DNA of 64,000 nucleotides from Streptomyces sp. YIM 130001 (lineage in GTDB: Bacteria > Actinomycetota > Actinomycetes > Streptomycetales > Streptomycetaceae), in contig NZ_KZ984550.1 of NCBI RefSeq assembly GCF_003574445.1, positions 124,001 through 188,000 of the forward strand. The letters run 5' to 3'. Each line of letters starts with the position of its first letter. Position 1 is the stretch's first letter. This document shows positions 44,565-52,646 of this stretch, piece by piece. Position numbers and translations under genes: made by a program. The notes below the pieces were generated by a model. That model was not told where the DNA came from. It saw only the letters and a program-made list of their open reading frames with translations, and did not search any database.

Positions 44565-44760
44565 GTCATCCCTCACCGACGTTGTGCCTCTTCTTCGAGG
44601 TGCCCTGACTGTCTCTACCATCCCCCATTTGGACCTGAAAGGTGCACTCGGGGTCGACCAATGGGCCCAATGGCGGCACTGAGTGCCGCCAACCTACTCA
44701 TCCTGCCCGCTCAGGCCCCGCGCGGGAAGACCTGCGTGACACATCCCACCAAATGATCGA

Positions 44761-46983
44761 TCAAAATTGCGGCGGCCGGTGGCCGCCCAGCCGGTGATCC
44801 AGAGCCGTGCACCGCCTGCCCGCGGAAACCGTACGGACAGCCTGCCCCAAAGCCTTGCGCGAACCCACCAGTACGACCAGCTTCTTCGCCCGAGTCACCG
44901 CCGTGTAGAGGAGGTTGCGCTGGAGCATCATCCAGGCGCTGGTGGTCACGGGGATCACCACGGCCGGGTACTCGCTGCCCTGGGAGCGGTGGATGGTCAT
45001 CGCGTAGGCGTGGGCCAGTTCGTCGAGTTCGTCGAAGTCGTAGCCCACCTCCTCGTCCTCGTCGGTGCGCACGGTGAGGTGCTGCTCGTCGGGGTCGAGT
45101 GCGGTGACCACGCCGACCGTGCCGTTGAAGACTCCGTTGGCGCCCTTGTCGTAGTTGTTTCTGATCTGGGTGACCTTGTCCCCCACGCGGAACGTACGGC
45201 CGCCGAAGCGCTTCTCCGGGAGTTCCGGGCGGGCGGGCGTGATCGCCTGCTGCAGCAGGCCGTTGAGCGTGCCGGCGCCCGCGGGGCCGCGGTGCATCGG
45301 GGCGAGTACCTGGACGTCGCGTCTCGGGTCGAGGCCGAACTTCGCGGGGACCCGGCGGGCCGCGACGTCCACCGTGAGCCGGCCCGCCTCCTCGGTGTCG
45401 TCCTCGACGAAGAGGAAGAAGTCCTTCAGGCCCTGAGTGAGCGGTGGCGAACCCGAGTTGATCCGGTGAGCGTTGGTCACCACCCCGGACTGCTGCGCCT
45501 GCCGGAAGATGCGGGTGAGGCGGACCGCGGGCACCGGGCCGCCCTCGGCGAGCAGATCCCTGAGGACCTCGCCCGCGCCGACGCTCGGCAGCTGGTCCAC
45601 GTCCCCGACGAACAGCAGGTGGGCGCCCGGGGGTACGGCCTTCACCAGCTTGTTCGCCAGGAGCAGGTCCAGCATGGAGGCCTCGTCGACGACGACCAGG
45701 TCGGCGTCGAGCGGGCGGTCCCGGTCGTACGCCGCGTCGCCGCCCGGCTTCAGCTCCAGGAGCCGGTGCACGGTGGAGGCTTCCGCTCCGGTCAGCTCGG
45801 CGAGGCGCTTCGCGGCTCGGCCCGTGGGCGCCGCGAGGATCACCTGGGCGCCCTTGGCGCGGGCCAGTTCGACGATGGAGCGGACCGTGAAGGACTTGCC
45901 GCAGCCCGGGCCGCCGGTGAGCACCGCGACCTTCCGGGTCAGCGCCAGCTTGACGGCCTCCTCCTGCTCGGGGGCGAGTTCGGCGCCGGTGCGGCCGCGC
46001 AGCCAGCCGAGCGCACGGTCCCAGTCGACGTCCCGGAAGGCGGGCATCCGGTCCTCGTCGCTGCGCAGCAGCCGCAGCAGCTGCCCGGACATCGACAACT
46101 CGGCCCGGTGGAACGGCACCAGATAGACCGCGGTGACCGGGGAGCCGCCCTCCGGACCCGGCACCTGCTCCCGTACGACACCCTCCTCCTCTCCGGCCAG
46201 CTCGCCGAGGCAGTCGATGACCAGGCCGGTGTCGACCTGGAGCAGCTTGACCGCGTCACCGATCAGCTGCTCCTCGGGCAGGAAGCAGTGGCCCTGATCG
46301 CTGGACTGTGAAAGGGCGTACTGCAGACCCGCCTTGACCCGGTCCGGGCTGTCGTGCGGGATGCCGACGGCCTGGGCGATGCGGTCGGCCGTGAGGAAGC
46401 CGATGCCCCAGACGTCGGCGGCCAGGCGGTACGGCTGGTTTCTGACCACCGAGATCGAGGCGTCCGCGTACTTCTTGTAGATGCGGACCGCGATGGAGGT
46501 GGAGACGCCGACGCCCTGCAGGAAGACCATGACCTCCTTGATGGCCTTCTGCTCCTCCCAGGCCGCACCGATCAGCTTGGTGCGCTTGGGGCCGAGGCCC
46601 TCCACCTCGATCAGCCGGCCGGGCTCCTGCTCGATGACGTCCAGGGTGTCGGTCCCGAAGTGGGCCACGATGCGCTCGGCGATGCGCGGGCCGATGCCCT
46701 TGATGAGTCCTGAACCCAGATAGCGGCGGATGCCCTGGATGGTGGCGGGGAGCACCGTCGTGTAGTTCTCCACCGTGAACTGCTTGCCGTACTGCGGGTG
46801 CGAGCCCCAACGGCCCTCCATGCGCAGCGACTCGCCGGCCTGGGCGCCGAGCAGGGAGCCGACGACGGTCAGCAGGTCGCCCGCGCCGCGGCCGGTGTCC
46901 ACGCGGGCCACCGTGTAGCCGTTCTCCTCGTTGGCGTAGGTGATCCGCTCCAGGACCCCCTCGACCACCGCCATGTTCGCCAT
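44761..46983 (-). CDS. RecD2-like ATP-dependent 5'-3' DNA helicase
   Basis: 740 residues (ATG 46983; ATG 46974 possible). SF1B helicase of the RecD/TraA type, with an N-terminal extension containing OB-like and helix-hairpin-helix segments (GSGLIKGIGPRIAERIVAHF, EVEGLGPKRTKLI), Walker A TGGPGCGKSFT, motif II VVVDEASMLD, motif III FVGDVDQLPSVG and the C-terminal motifs YAMTIHRSQGSEYPAV and YTAVTRAKK. Absence of RecB/RecC genes and presence of the N-terminal domain identify it as RecD2, involved in fork or repair processing. Confidence 0.93.
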   Translation of the reverse strand: MANMAVVEGVLERITYANEENGYTVARVDTGRGAGDLLTVVGSLLGAQAGESLRMEGRWGSHPQYGKQFTVENYTTVLPATIQGIRRYLGSGLIKGIGPRIAERIVAHFGTDTLDVIEQEPGRLIEVEGLGPKRTKLIGAAWEEQKAIKEVMVFLQGVGVSTSIAVRIYKKYADASISVVRNQPYRLAADVWGIGFLTADRIAQAVGIPHDSPDRVKAGLQYALSQSSDQGHCFLPEEQLIGDAVKLLQVDTGLVIDCLGELAGEEEGVVREQVPGPEGGSPVTAVYLVPFHRAELSMSGQLLRLLRSDEDRMPAFRDVDWDRALGWLRGRTGAELAPEQEEAVKLALTRKVAVLTGGPGCGKSFTVRSIVELARAKGAQVILAAPTGRAAKRLAELTGAEASTVHRLLELKPGGDAAYDRDRPLDADLVVVDEASMLDLLLANKLVKAVPPGAHLLFVGDVDQLPSVGAGEVLRDLLAEGGPVPAVRLTRIFRQAQQSGVVTNAHRINSGSPPLTQGLKDFFLFVEDDTEEAGRLTVDVAARRVPAKFGLDPRRDVQVLAPMHRGPAGAGTLNGLLQQAITPARPELPEKRFGGRTFRVGDKVTQIRNNYDKGANGVFNGTVGVVTALDPDEQHLTVRTDEDEEVGYDFDELDELAHAYAMTIHRSQGSEYPAVVIPVTTSAWMMLQRNLLYTAVTRAKKLVVLVGSRKALGQAVRTVSAGRRCTALDHRLGGHRPPQF

Positions 46984-47296
46984 GATCCGACGCTACCGCC
47001 GGGGTACGACAGCCCGGGCGGCCCGTCGGCGACGGGCCGGGCGGACCGGAATCGGCTCCCTGCCGCACCGTCTGAAATCAGCCAGACATACTTCGAGGGG
47101 GCCCGGTCCGCGGACCGAGCCCCCTCGCGGTTCCCCTCCCCACCAGGACCTCTCCGAATCCCCCCGGATCCCCCTCCAGAAGTCCTGATGCCAAGTACGA
47201 CCCACGTGCCGGGCAAAGGGTTGCACGGCCGACGCAGGTTTCTGCGAAGAAATTCTCCGGGTGCCGACGGCCTGCTCCGGCCGTAGCGTTTCGGAC
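46984..47296. other. 313-bp divergent intergenic region
   Basis: Upstream of recD2 (minus) and the DUF937 gene (plus). The only structure is the strong hairpin at 47094-47127; a TTTCTGCGAAGAAATTC stretch near 47240 may belong to the plus promoter. No coding sequence is supported. Confidence 0.5.
47094..47127. terminator. Strong hairpin in a divergent region
   Basis: CGAGGGGGC (47094-47102) pairs with GCCCCCTCG (47119-47127), and inside, CGGTCCG pairs with CGGACCG. It looks like a terminator but lies upstream of both flanking genes, so it may end an unseen short transcript. Confidence 0.55.
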
Positions 47297-47854
47297 ATGA
47301 GCGACCACTCTTCTGAAGAGCCGGCAGAGCCGGCGAGGCTCGAGACCGACGTACTCCAGGAGCTGGGCGACGACCGGCTCGGCGAGATCGCGGAGGTCCT
47401 CGGCACCGACCGCGGCGGCGCCGAGGACGTCGTACGGACCACGGTGTCCGCGCTGTCCGGCGGGCTGCAGGAGAAGGCGGCCGGACCGCCCGAGGAGGCG
47501 GACGAGGTACGGCAGGCTCTCGACGAGACGGCCGAAACCCCCGAGTCCGCCGAACCGCCGCTGCAGGGTGTGTCCACCCTGGGTGGTTTCGGTGGCGGCC
47601 TCGGCGGGCTGCTCGGCGGCGGCATGATGGCCGGGGTGCTGGCCAAGGTCAGCAAGCCGGTGGCGACGGCCGTGGCGAAGCGGACCGGGCTCCCGGTACC
47701 CGCTGTGACGCGGGCGATCGAGCTGATGATCCCGGTGGTGCTGGCCGTCCTGTCCAAGCGCACCAAGTCCGCGAAGACGGGCCCGCGCGCGTCCGGCGGC
47801 TCCCCGGACCTCGGCGACCTGCTCGGCAGCGTGCTCGGCAGACGCCCGAAGTGA
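47297..47854 (+). CDS. DUF937-domain protein
   Basis: 185 residues, ATG 47297. The N-terminal acidic part contains VLQELGDDRLGEIAEVLGTD, the DUF937 start; a glycine-rich hinge GGFGGGLGGLLGGGMMAG follows; then TGLPVPAVTRAIELMIPVVL and the end LGDLLGSVLGRRPK. DUF937 (YidB-like) proteins are small helical proteins of unknown function. No signal peptide or true membrane helix. Transcribed alone and ended by a strong hairpin. Confidence 0.8.
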   Translation: MSDHSSEEPAEPARLETDVLQELGDDRLGEIAEVLGTDRGGAEDVVRTTVSALSGGLQEKAAGPPEEADEVRQALDETAETPESAEPPLQGVSTLGGFGGGLGGLLGGGMMAGVLAKVSKPVATAVAKRTGLPVPAVTRAIELMIPVVLAVLSKRTKSAKTGPRASGGSPDLGDLLGSVLGRRPK

Positions 47855-47905
47855 CCCGTACCCGGCGCGAGCGGTGGCGGACCCGCGCGAGGTGACGGCG
47901 TACGG

Positions 47906-47951
47906 CGGCCGCGCGGGGGCGCGTCGGAGCGCCGGGCTCCCCGCGCGGCCG
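47906..47951. terminator. Bidirectional terminator hairpin
   Basis: CGGCCGCGCGGGG (47906-47918) pairs perfectly with CCCCGCGCGGCCG (47939-47951); outer AGGTGAC/GTCACCT bases can add a lower stem. It sits between the converging DUF937 and sugar isomerase genes. Confidence 0.85.
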
Positions 47952-47988
47952 CGGTCACCTCACGGGCGGGTGCGGGCGGACGGCCGCC

Positions 47989-48822
47989 TCACGTGTGCAG
48001 CAGGAACCGCTCCGCCGTCTCCGCCAGGACCTCGCCGCCGTCGCGCTCCCAGAGCCCGGAGTTGAAGAGCTCCACCTCCACGGGGCCGGTGTGCCCGGCC
48101 TCGCGGGCCAGGCCGCACCAGGCCCGCATGTCCACGGACCCGTCCCCCAGCTGCCCGCGGCCCGTCATCACGCCCGCCGGCAACGGCGTGACCCAGTCCG
48201 CCAGTTGGAAGGCGTGCAGCCGTCCGTTCGCGCCGGCCCTGGCCAGCTCGCCTGGCGCGGTGTCGTCCCACCAGACGTGGTACGTGTCCACGCAGACGCC
48301 GACCTGCTCCGCCGGGAACCGCTCCGCCAGGTCGTTCGCCTGCCGCAGCGTGGAGACCACGCAGCGGTCCGCGGCGTACATCGGATGCAGCGGTTCGATG
48401 GCGAGCCGCACGCTTCGCTCGGCGGCGTACGGCCCGAGTTCCGCCAGCGCTTCGGCGATCCGCTCACGCGCGCCGGTCAGGTCCTTGCTGCCCTCGGGCA
48501 GGCCGCCCGAGACCAGGACCAGCGTGTCGGTGCCGAGGGCCGCCGCCTCGTCGACGGCCCGCTTGTTGTCGTCGACGGCGGCCACGCGCGCGTGGCCCTC
48601 GATATCCGTGAGGAATCCGCCGCGGCACAGCGTGGTCACCGAGAGCCCTGCGTCGCGCATCAGCTTGGCGGCCGACTCGACGCCGTACTCCTGGACCGGC
48701 TCGCGCCAGAGCCCCACCTGACCGACGCCCACGCGCGCGCAGGCCTCGGTGAGTTCGGGCAGGGACAGCTGCTTCACGGTCATCTGGTTGATGCTGAAGC
48801 GGGACAGGTCCGGCACGGTCAT
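47989..48822 (-). CDS. Sugar phosphate isomerase/epimerase family TIM-barrel protein
   Basis: 277 residues; ATG 48822 overlaps the DUF993 stop by 4 nt. AP-endonuclease-2 superfamily: VGQVGLWREPVQEYG, the metal ligand set in LAIEPLHPMYAADRC, VCVDTYHVWWDD, FQLADWVTPLP and VEVELFNSGLW. It probably isomerises or epimerises a sugar or keto-sugar. It is the third gene of an operon with a Gfo/Idh/MocA dehydrogenase and a DUF993 protein under likely LacI control, so it acts in the same catabolic route. The substrate is unknown. Confidence 0.88.
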   Translation of the reverse strand: MTVPDLSRFSINQMTVKQLSLPELTEACARVGVGQVGLWREPVQEYGVESAAKLMRDAGLSVTTLCRGGFLTDIEGHARVAAVDDNKRAVDEAAALGTDTLVLVSGGLPEGSKDLTGARERIAEALAELGPYAAERSVRLAIEPLHPMYAADRCVVSTLRQANDLAERFPAEQVGVCVDTYHVWWDDTAPGELARAGANGRLHAFQLADWVTPLPAGVMTGRGQLGDGSVDMRAWCGLAREAGHTGPVEVELFNSGLWERDGGEVLAETAERFLLHT

Positions 48823-50003
48823 TGGGCGGCTCCGTGTACGTGCAGCAGGGACTTGATACGGCTCTCGGCCAGTGCGGGGTCCGGGAACAGGCCGAGCCCG
48901 TCCGCCAGTTCGTAGGCACGCGCCAGATGCGGCAGTGAGCGGGCCGACTGCAGACCGCCGACCATGGTGAAGTGCGACTGGTGCCCGGCCAGCCAGGCGA
49001 GCAGCACCACCCCGGTCTTGTAGTAGCGCGTCGGGCGCTCGAACAGGTGCCGGGACAGCTCGACGGTGGGGTCGAGCAGCGCACGGAACCCCTGCCGGTC
49101 ACCGGTGTCCAGTACGCGCACGGCCTCGGCCGCGATCGGCGCGAGCGGGTCGAAGATGCCGAGCAGTGCGTGGCTGAAGCGGCCTCCGGTGCCCGGCTCG
49201 TCCCCCGCGATCAGCTCGGGGTAGTTGAAGTCGTCACCGGTGTAGCAGCGCACGCCCTCGGGGAGCCGGCGCCGGATGTCGATCTCGCGCTGTGCGTCGA
49301 GGAGCGAGACCTTGATGCCGTCGACCTTGTCCGGATGGGCGGCGATCACCTCCAGGAAGGTGTCGGTCGCGGCGTCCAGGTCCGACGAGCCCCAGTAGCC
49401 CTCCAGGGCGGGGTCGAACATCGGGCCGAGCCAGTGCAGGATCACCGGCTCGGTCGCCTGCCGCAGCAGGTGCCCGTACGTCTCCAGATAGTCCTCGGGC
49501 CCGCGGGCGGCGGCCGCGAGGGCGCGCGAGGCCATCAGGATGGCCTGGGAACCCGACTCCTCGACGAGGGCCAACTGCTCCTCGTAGGCGGCCCGTACGG
49601 CCTTCAGGGCACCGTCGGCGGAGCCGTGCCCGGCGGGCGGCAGCTGGTCCGTGCCGACACCGCAGGCGATGCGGCCGCCGACGGACTTCGCCTCGGCCGA
49701 CGAGCGGCGGATCAGTTCGGCCGCGCCCGCCCAGTCGAGGCCCATGCCGCGCTGCGCGGTGTCCATGGCCTCGGCGACACCGAGCCCCTGGGCCCACAGG
49801 TGACGGCGGAAGGCGAGGGTCGCCTCCCAGTCGACCACGGCCGGATCGTCGATCGACACGTCCGCGAACGGGTCGGCGACGACGTGCGCGGCCGAGAAGA
49901 CGGTGCGCGAGACGAGCGGGGCGCCCGGGGAGAGGGCCAGCGGCTCGGTGCGGGGCGTGTGGACGGTGGTGGTGCCGTCCGGGCGGGGCAGTACGACAGT
50001 CAC
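48819..50003 (-). CDS. DUF993 protein (dihydrodipicolinate-synthase-like TIM barrel)
   Basis: 394 residues from GTG 50003, overlapping the Gfo/Idh/MocA stop by 4 nt. The family is distantly related to DHDPS/NAL aldolases: segments GLDWAGAAELIRRSSAEAKS, ILHWLGPMFDPALEGYWG and DGIKVSLLDAQREI, where the Lys of GIKVS is the likely Schiff-base residue. DUF993 genes are regularly found in sugar-oxidation operons with dehydrogenases and isomerases. A retro-aldol or dehydration step on a keto-sugar acid is a reasonable inference; no reaction is established from sequence. Confidence 0.85.
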   Translation of the reverse strand: MTVVLPRPDGTTTVHTPRTEPLALSPGAPLVSRTVFSAAHVVADPFADVSIDDPAVVDWEATLAFRRHLWAQGLGVAEAMDTAQRGMGLDWAGAAELIRRSSAEAKSVGGRIACGVGTDQLPPAGHGSADGALKAVRAAYEEQLALVEESGSQAILMASRALAAAARGPEDYLETYGHLLRQATEPVILHWLGPMFDPALEGYWGSSDLDAATDTFLEVIAAHPDKVDGIKVSLLDAQREIDIRRRLPEGVRCYTGDDFNYPELIAGDEPGTGGRFSHALLGIFDPLAPIAAEAVRVLDTGDRQGFRALLDPTVELSRHLFERPTRYYKTGVVLLAWLAGHQSHFTMVGGLQSARSLPHLARAYELADGLGLFPDPALAESRIKSLLHVHGAAQ

Positions 50004-51163
50004 AGGCCCAGCTCCGGAACCTCGTAACGGCGGCCCTCTGCCGAGGACTTGAGGCCGAGGTCGGCGAGCTGCACGCCGCGGGCGCCGGCGAGCAGGTCCC
50101 AGTGGTAGGGCTCGTCGGCGTACACGTGGCGCAGGAACAGTTCCCACTGCGCCTTGAAGCCGTTGGAGAAGTCCCCGCCCTCCGGCTGGTTGTCGGGGAC
50201 TTCCTGCCACTGGTCGCGGAACGCCTCGGTGGCGGGCAGGTCCGGGTTCCACACCGGCTTCGGGGTGGCGGAGCGGTGCTGGGCGCGGCAGTTGCGCAGA
50301 CCGGCGACGGCGGAGCCCTCGGTGCCGTCGACCTGGAACTCGACGAGTTCGTCGCGGTTGACCCGGACCGTCCAGGAGGAGTTGATCTGGGCGATCGCGC
50401 CGCCCTCCAGCTCGAAGATGCCGTACGCGGCGTCGTCGGCGGTCGCCTGGTACGGCTTGCCCCGCTCGTCGAAGCGTTCGGGGATGTGGGTGGCGGTGCG
50501 CGCGGTGACCGAGGTGACGCGGCCGAACAGCTCGTGCAGGACGTACTCCCAGTGCGGGAACATGTCGACGACGATGCCGCCGCCGTCCTCGGAGCGGTAG
50601 TTCCAGGACGGGCGCTGTGCCTCCTGCCAGTCACCCTCGAAGACCCAGTAGCCGAACTCGCCGCGTACGGACAGGATGCGGCCGAAGAAGCCGCCGTCGA
50701 TCAGGCGCTTCAGCTTGAGCAGGCCCGGCAGGAAGATCTTGTCCTGGACGACGCCGTGCTTGATGCCGGCGGCGTTCGCCAGGCGGGCCAGCTCCAGGGC
50801 ACCGTCGAGGCCGGTGGCGCTGGGCTTCTCGGTGTAGATGTGCTTGCCGGCGGAGATCGCTTTCTTCAGCGCCTCCTCGCGGGCCGAGGTGACCTGCGCG
50901 TCGAAGTAGATGTCGATGCTGTCGTCGGCGAGCACCGCGTCCAGGTCCGTGCTGAAGTGCTCCAGGCCGTGCCGCTCGGCCAGCGCGCGCAGCGCGTGCT
51001 CGCGCCGGCCGACGAGCACGGGTTCGGGCCACAGGACCGTGCCGTCCCCGAGGTCGAGGCCGCCCTGCTCGCGGAGCGCGAGGATCGAGCGGACCAGATG
51101 CTGGCGGTGTCCCATCCGCCCCGTCACACCGTTCATGGCGATGCGCACCGTCTTGCGTGTCAC
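50000..51163 (-). CDS. Gfo/Idh/MocA-family oxidoreductase
   Basis: 387 residues from GTG 51163 (GGAGGAGTTCT upstream). N-terminal Rossmann fold RIAMNGVTGRMGHRQHL, then the catalytic-lysine motif HIYTEKPSATG, and the alpha/beta C-terminal substrate domain with DMFPHWEYVLHELFG. It oxidises or reduces a sugar or inositol-like substrate with NAD(P). The nucleotide motif GVTGRMG is less canonical than GxGxxG but typical of a subgroup. It is first in the operon, 66 bp downstream of a LacI-type operator. Confidence 0.9.
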   Translation of the reverse strand: MTRKTVRIAMNGVTGRMGHRQHLVRSILALREQGGLDLGDGTVLWPEPVLVGRREHALRALAERHGLEHFSTDLDAVLADDSIDIYFDAQVTSAREEALKKAISAGKHIYTEKPSATGLDGALELARLANAAGIKHGVVQDKIFLPGLLKLKRLIDGGFFGRILSVRGEFGYWVFEGDWQEAQRPSWNYRSEDGGGIVVDMFPHWEYVLHELFGRVTSVTARTATHIPERFDERGKPYQATADDAAYGIFELEGGAIAQINSSWTVRVNRDELVEFQVDGTEGSAVAGLRNCRAQHRSATPKPVWNPDLPATEAFRDQWQEVPDNQPEGGDFSNGFKAQWELFLRHVYADEPYHWDLLAGARGVQLADLGLKSSAEGRRYEVPELGL

Positions 51164-51228
51164 AGAACTCCTCCGAACGCGGCATCGGCTCGCCCCGGTC
51201 CGGCCGTCGGACACTTCACCGGACCTCG

Positions 51229-51244
51229 TAGCAAGCGCTTTCTA
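51229..51244. promoter_or_regulatory. LacI/GalR-type operator
   Basis: TAGCAAGCGCTTTCTA is palindromic at 14 of 16 positions around AAGCGCTT, the classical LacI-family core. It lies between the divergent Gfo/Idh/MocA operon and the lacI gene, 66 bp from the dehydrogenase start. Confidence 0.8.
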
Positions 51245-51393
51245 TGCGTAAGAAAGCTAGCCTGCCAGCCAAGCCCTGTACAAGGGGGTGTCGCGAAAGT
51301 CGCCTCGGCGGGGCTTCGGACACCCCCGGACCTCTCCCGCGGCGCCACGGATGTGCGGCGCGGGCCCGGATTCCCGACGTTCCGGAGGACTGG

Positions 51394-51453
51394 ATGACCG
51401 TGAAGTGCCCTCAGTACGCGACGACCGCGGTGGCGTTCCGGAGGCCGCGATGA
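51394..51453 (+). CDS. Micro-ORF 1 of a coupled leader
   Basis: 19 codons (MTVKCPQYATTAVAFRRPR) from ATG 51394 with CCGGAGGACTGG upstream. Its TGA overlaps the ATG of micro-ORF 2 (ATGA). Every ribosome site and start here resembles that of lacI, so it is either a translated leader or the residue of a duplicated start region. Confidence 0.45.
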   Translation: MTVKCPQYATTAVAFRRPR

Positions 51454-51479
51454 CGACCGCGAACGTCCGGAGGCCGTGA
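51450..51479 (+). CDS. Micro-ORF 2 of a coupled leader
   Basis: 9 codons (MTTANVRRP) from ATG 51450 with TCCGGAGGCCGCG upstream, ending in TGATG, which starts micro-ORF 3. Overlap on both sides would let ribosomes re-initiate directly. Confidence 0.45.
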   Translation: MTTANVRRP

Positions 51480-51511
51480 TGACGAACGTCGAGCCCCGGA
51501 GGACGAGATGA
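51479..51511 (+). CDS. Micro-ORF 3 of a coupled leader
   Basis: 10 codons (MTNVEPRRTR) from ATG 51479 with TCCGGAGGCCGTG upstream. Its stop overlaps the lacI start by 4 nt (ATGA), so lacI translation is probably coupled to it. Confidence 0.45.
   Translation: MTNVEPRRTR
51508..51508 (+). promoter_or_regulatory. lacI start codon within a fourfold repeated SD-start module
   Basis: The lacI ATG is the fourth in a series, each preceded by CCGGAGG and 4-6 nt: starts at 51394, 51450, 51479 and 51508, all beginning ATGAC. The SD used for lacI is CCGGAGGACGAG. Confidence 0.6.
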
Positions 51512-52548
51512 CCGTGACCCTGGCGGACGTCGCGGCGCGCGCGCAGGTCTCCCCCGCCACCGTCTCCCGTGTCCTGAACGGCAATTACCCGGTGGCCGCC
51601 GGCACCCGCGAGCGGGTGCTGCGTGCGGTCGACGAGCTGGACTACGTCCTCAACGGCCCGGCCAGTTCGCTCGCCGCCTCCGCATCCGACCTGGTCGGCA
51701 TCCTGGTCAACGACATCGCCGACCCGTTCTTCGGGATCATGGCCGGGGCCGTGCAGTCCGAGATCGGCGGCCCCGGCGGCCGCGCCGGCGGCGAGCGTCT
51801 GGCCGTCGTCTGCAACACCGGCGGCTCCCCCGAGCGCGAACTGACCTACCTGACCCTGCTCCAGCGCCAGCGCGCCGACGCGGTCGTCATCACCGGCGGC
51901 GCGATCGAGGACGCCGAGCACATGGAGGCGCTGGCCGCGAAGATGGAACGGCTCACGGACGCCGGCACCCGCGTGGTCCTCTGCGGCCGCCCGCCGGCCC
52001 CCGGCACCGGCGCCGTCGCCCTCACCTTCGACAACCGCGGCGGCGGGCGACGCCTCACCGAGCACCTGCTCGGCCTCGGCCACCGCGTGATCGGCTACAT
52101 CGCGGGCCCCGAGGAGCGGACCACCACCCGGCACCGCCTCGAAGGCCACCGCGCCGCACTCGCCGCCGCCGGCCTGCCCGACGGAGCGACCGTGCACGGC
52201 CCCTACGACCGCAGCGCAGGCTACGACGCGGCGCTCGAACTCCTGCGCCGCGAGCCGTCGTTGACGGCGATCGTGGCCGCGAACGACTCGGTCGCACTCG
52301 GCGCGAGCGCGGCCCTGCGCGACACCGGCCGACGTATCCCCGACGACGTCTCGGTGGCCGGCTTCGACGATCTGCCGTTCAGCATCGACACGGTCCCGGC
52401 CCTGACGACCGTACGGCTCCCGCTGCACGAGGCGGGCGCCCGCGCGGGCCGGATCGCGACGGGCCGGGAGAACGAACCGCCGGGCGGCGTCGCCACGGTG
52501 CACGGCGAACTGATGGTCCGGGGGTCGACGGCACCGCCGCGTGGCTGA
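51508..52548 (+). CDS. LacI-family transcriptional regulator
   Basis: 346 residues, ATG 51508. N-terminal HTH TLADVAARAQVSPATVSRVL and hinge region to about residue 60, then a periplasmic-binding-protein-like sensor domain (LVGILVNDIADPFFGIMAGA, GYIAGPEERTTTRHRLEGH, IVAANDSVALGASAALRDTG, VSVAGFDDLPF). It probably represses the divergent Gfo/Idh/MocA-DUF993-isomerase operon through the AAGCGCTT palindrome and releases on a sugar-derived ligand. Its translation start is embedded in a micro-ORF cascade. Confidence 0.93.
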   Translation: MTVTLADVAARAQVSPATVSRVLNGNYPVAAGTRERVLRAVDELDYVLNGPASSLAASASDLVGILVNDIADPFFGIMAGAVQSEIGGPGGRAGGERLAVVCNTGGSPERELTYLTLLQRQRADAVVITGGAIEDAEHMEALAAKMERLTDAGTRVVLCGRPPAPGTGAVALTFDNRGGGRRLTEHLLGLGHRVIGYIAGPEERTTTRHRLEGHRAALAAAGLPDGATVHGPYDRSAGYDAALELLRREPSLTAIVAANDSVALGASAALRDTGRRIPDDVSVAGFDDLPFSIDTVPALTTVRLPLHEAGARAGRIATGRENEPPGGVATVHGELMVRGSTAPPRG

Positions 52549-52646
52549 GCGGGCGGCTGTCCGGTTTTCGCCACCCCTTCGGCAGCTTCCCACCGGTCTG
52601 GTGCGCGCTTAGGCTCCGCAGCACTGTCTAGGACCGGGAGCCCCTG

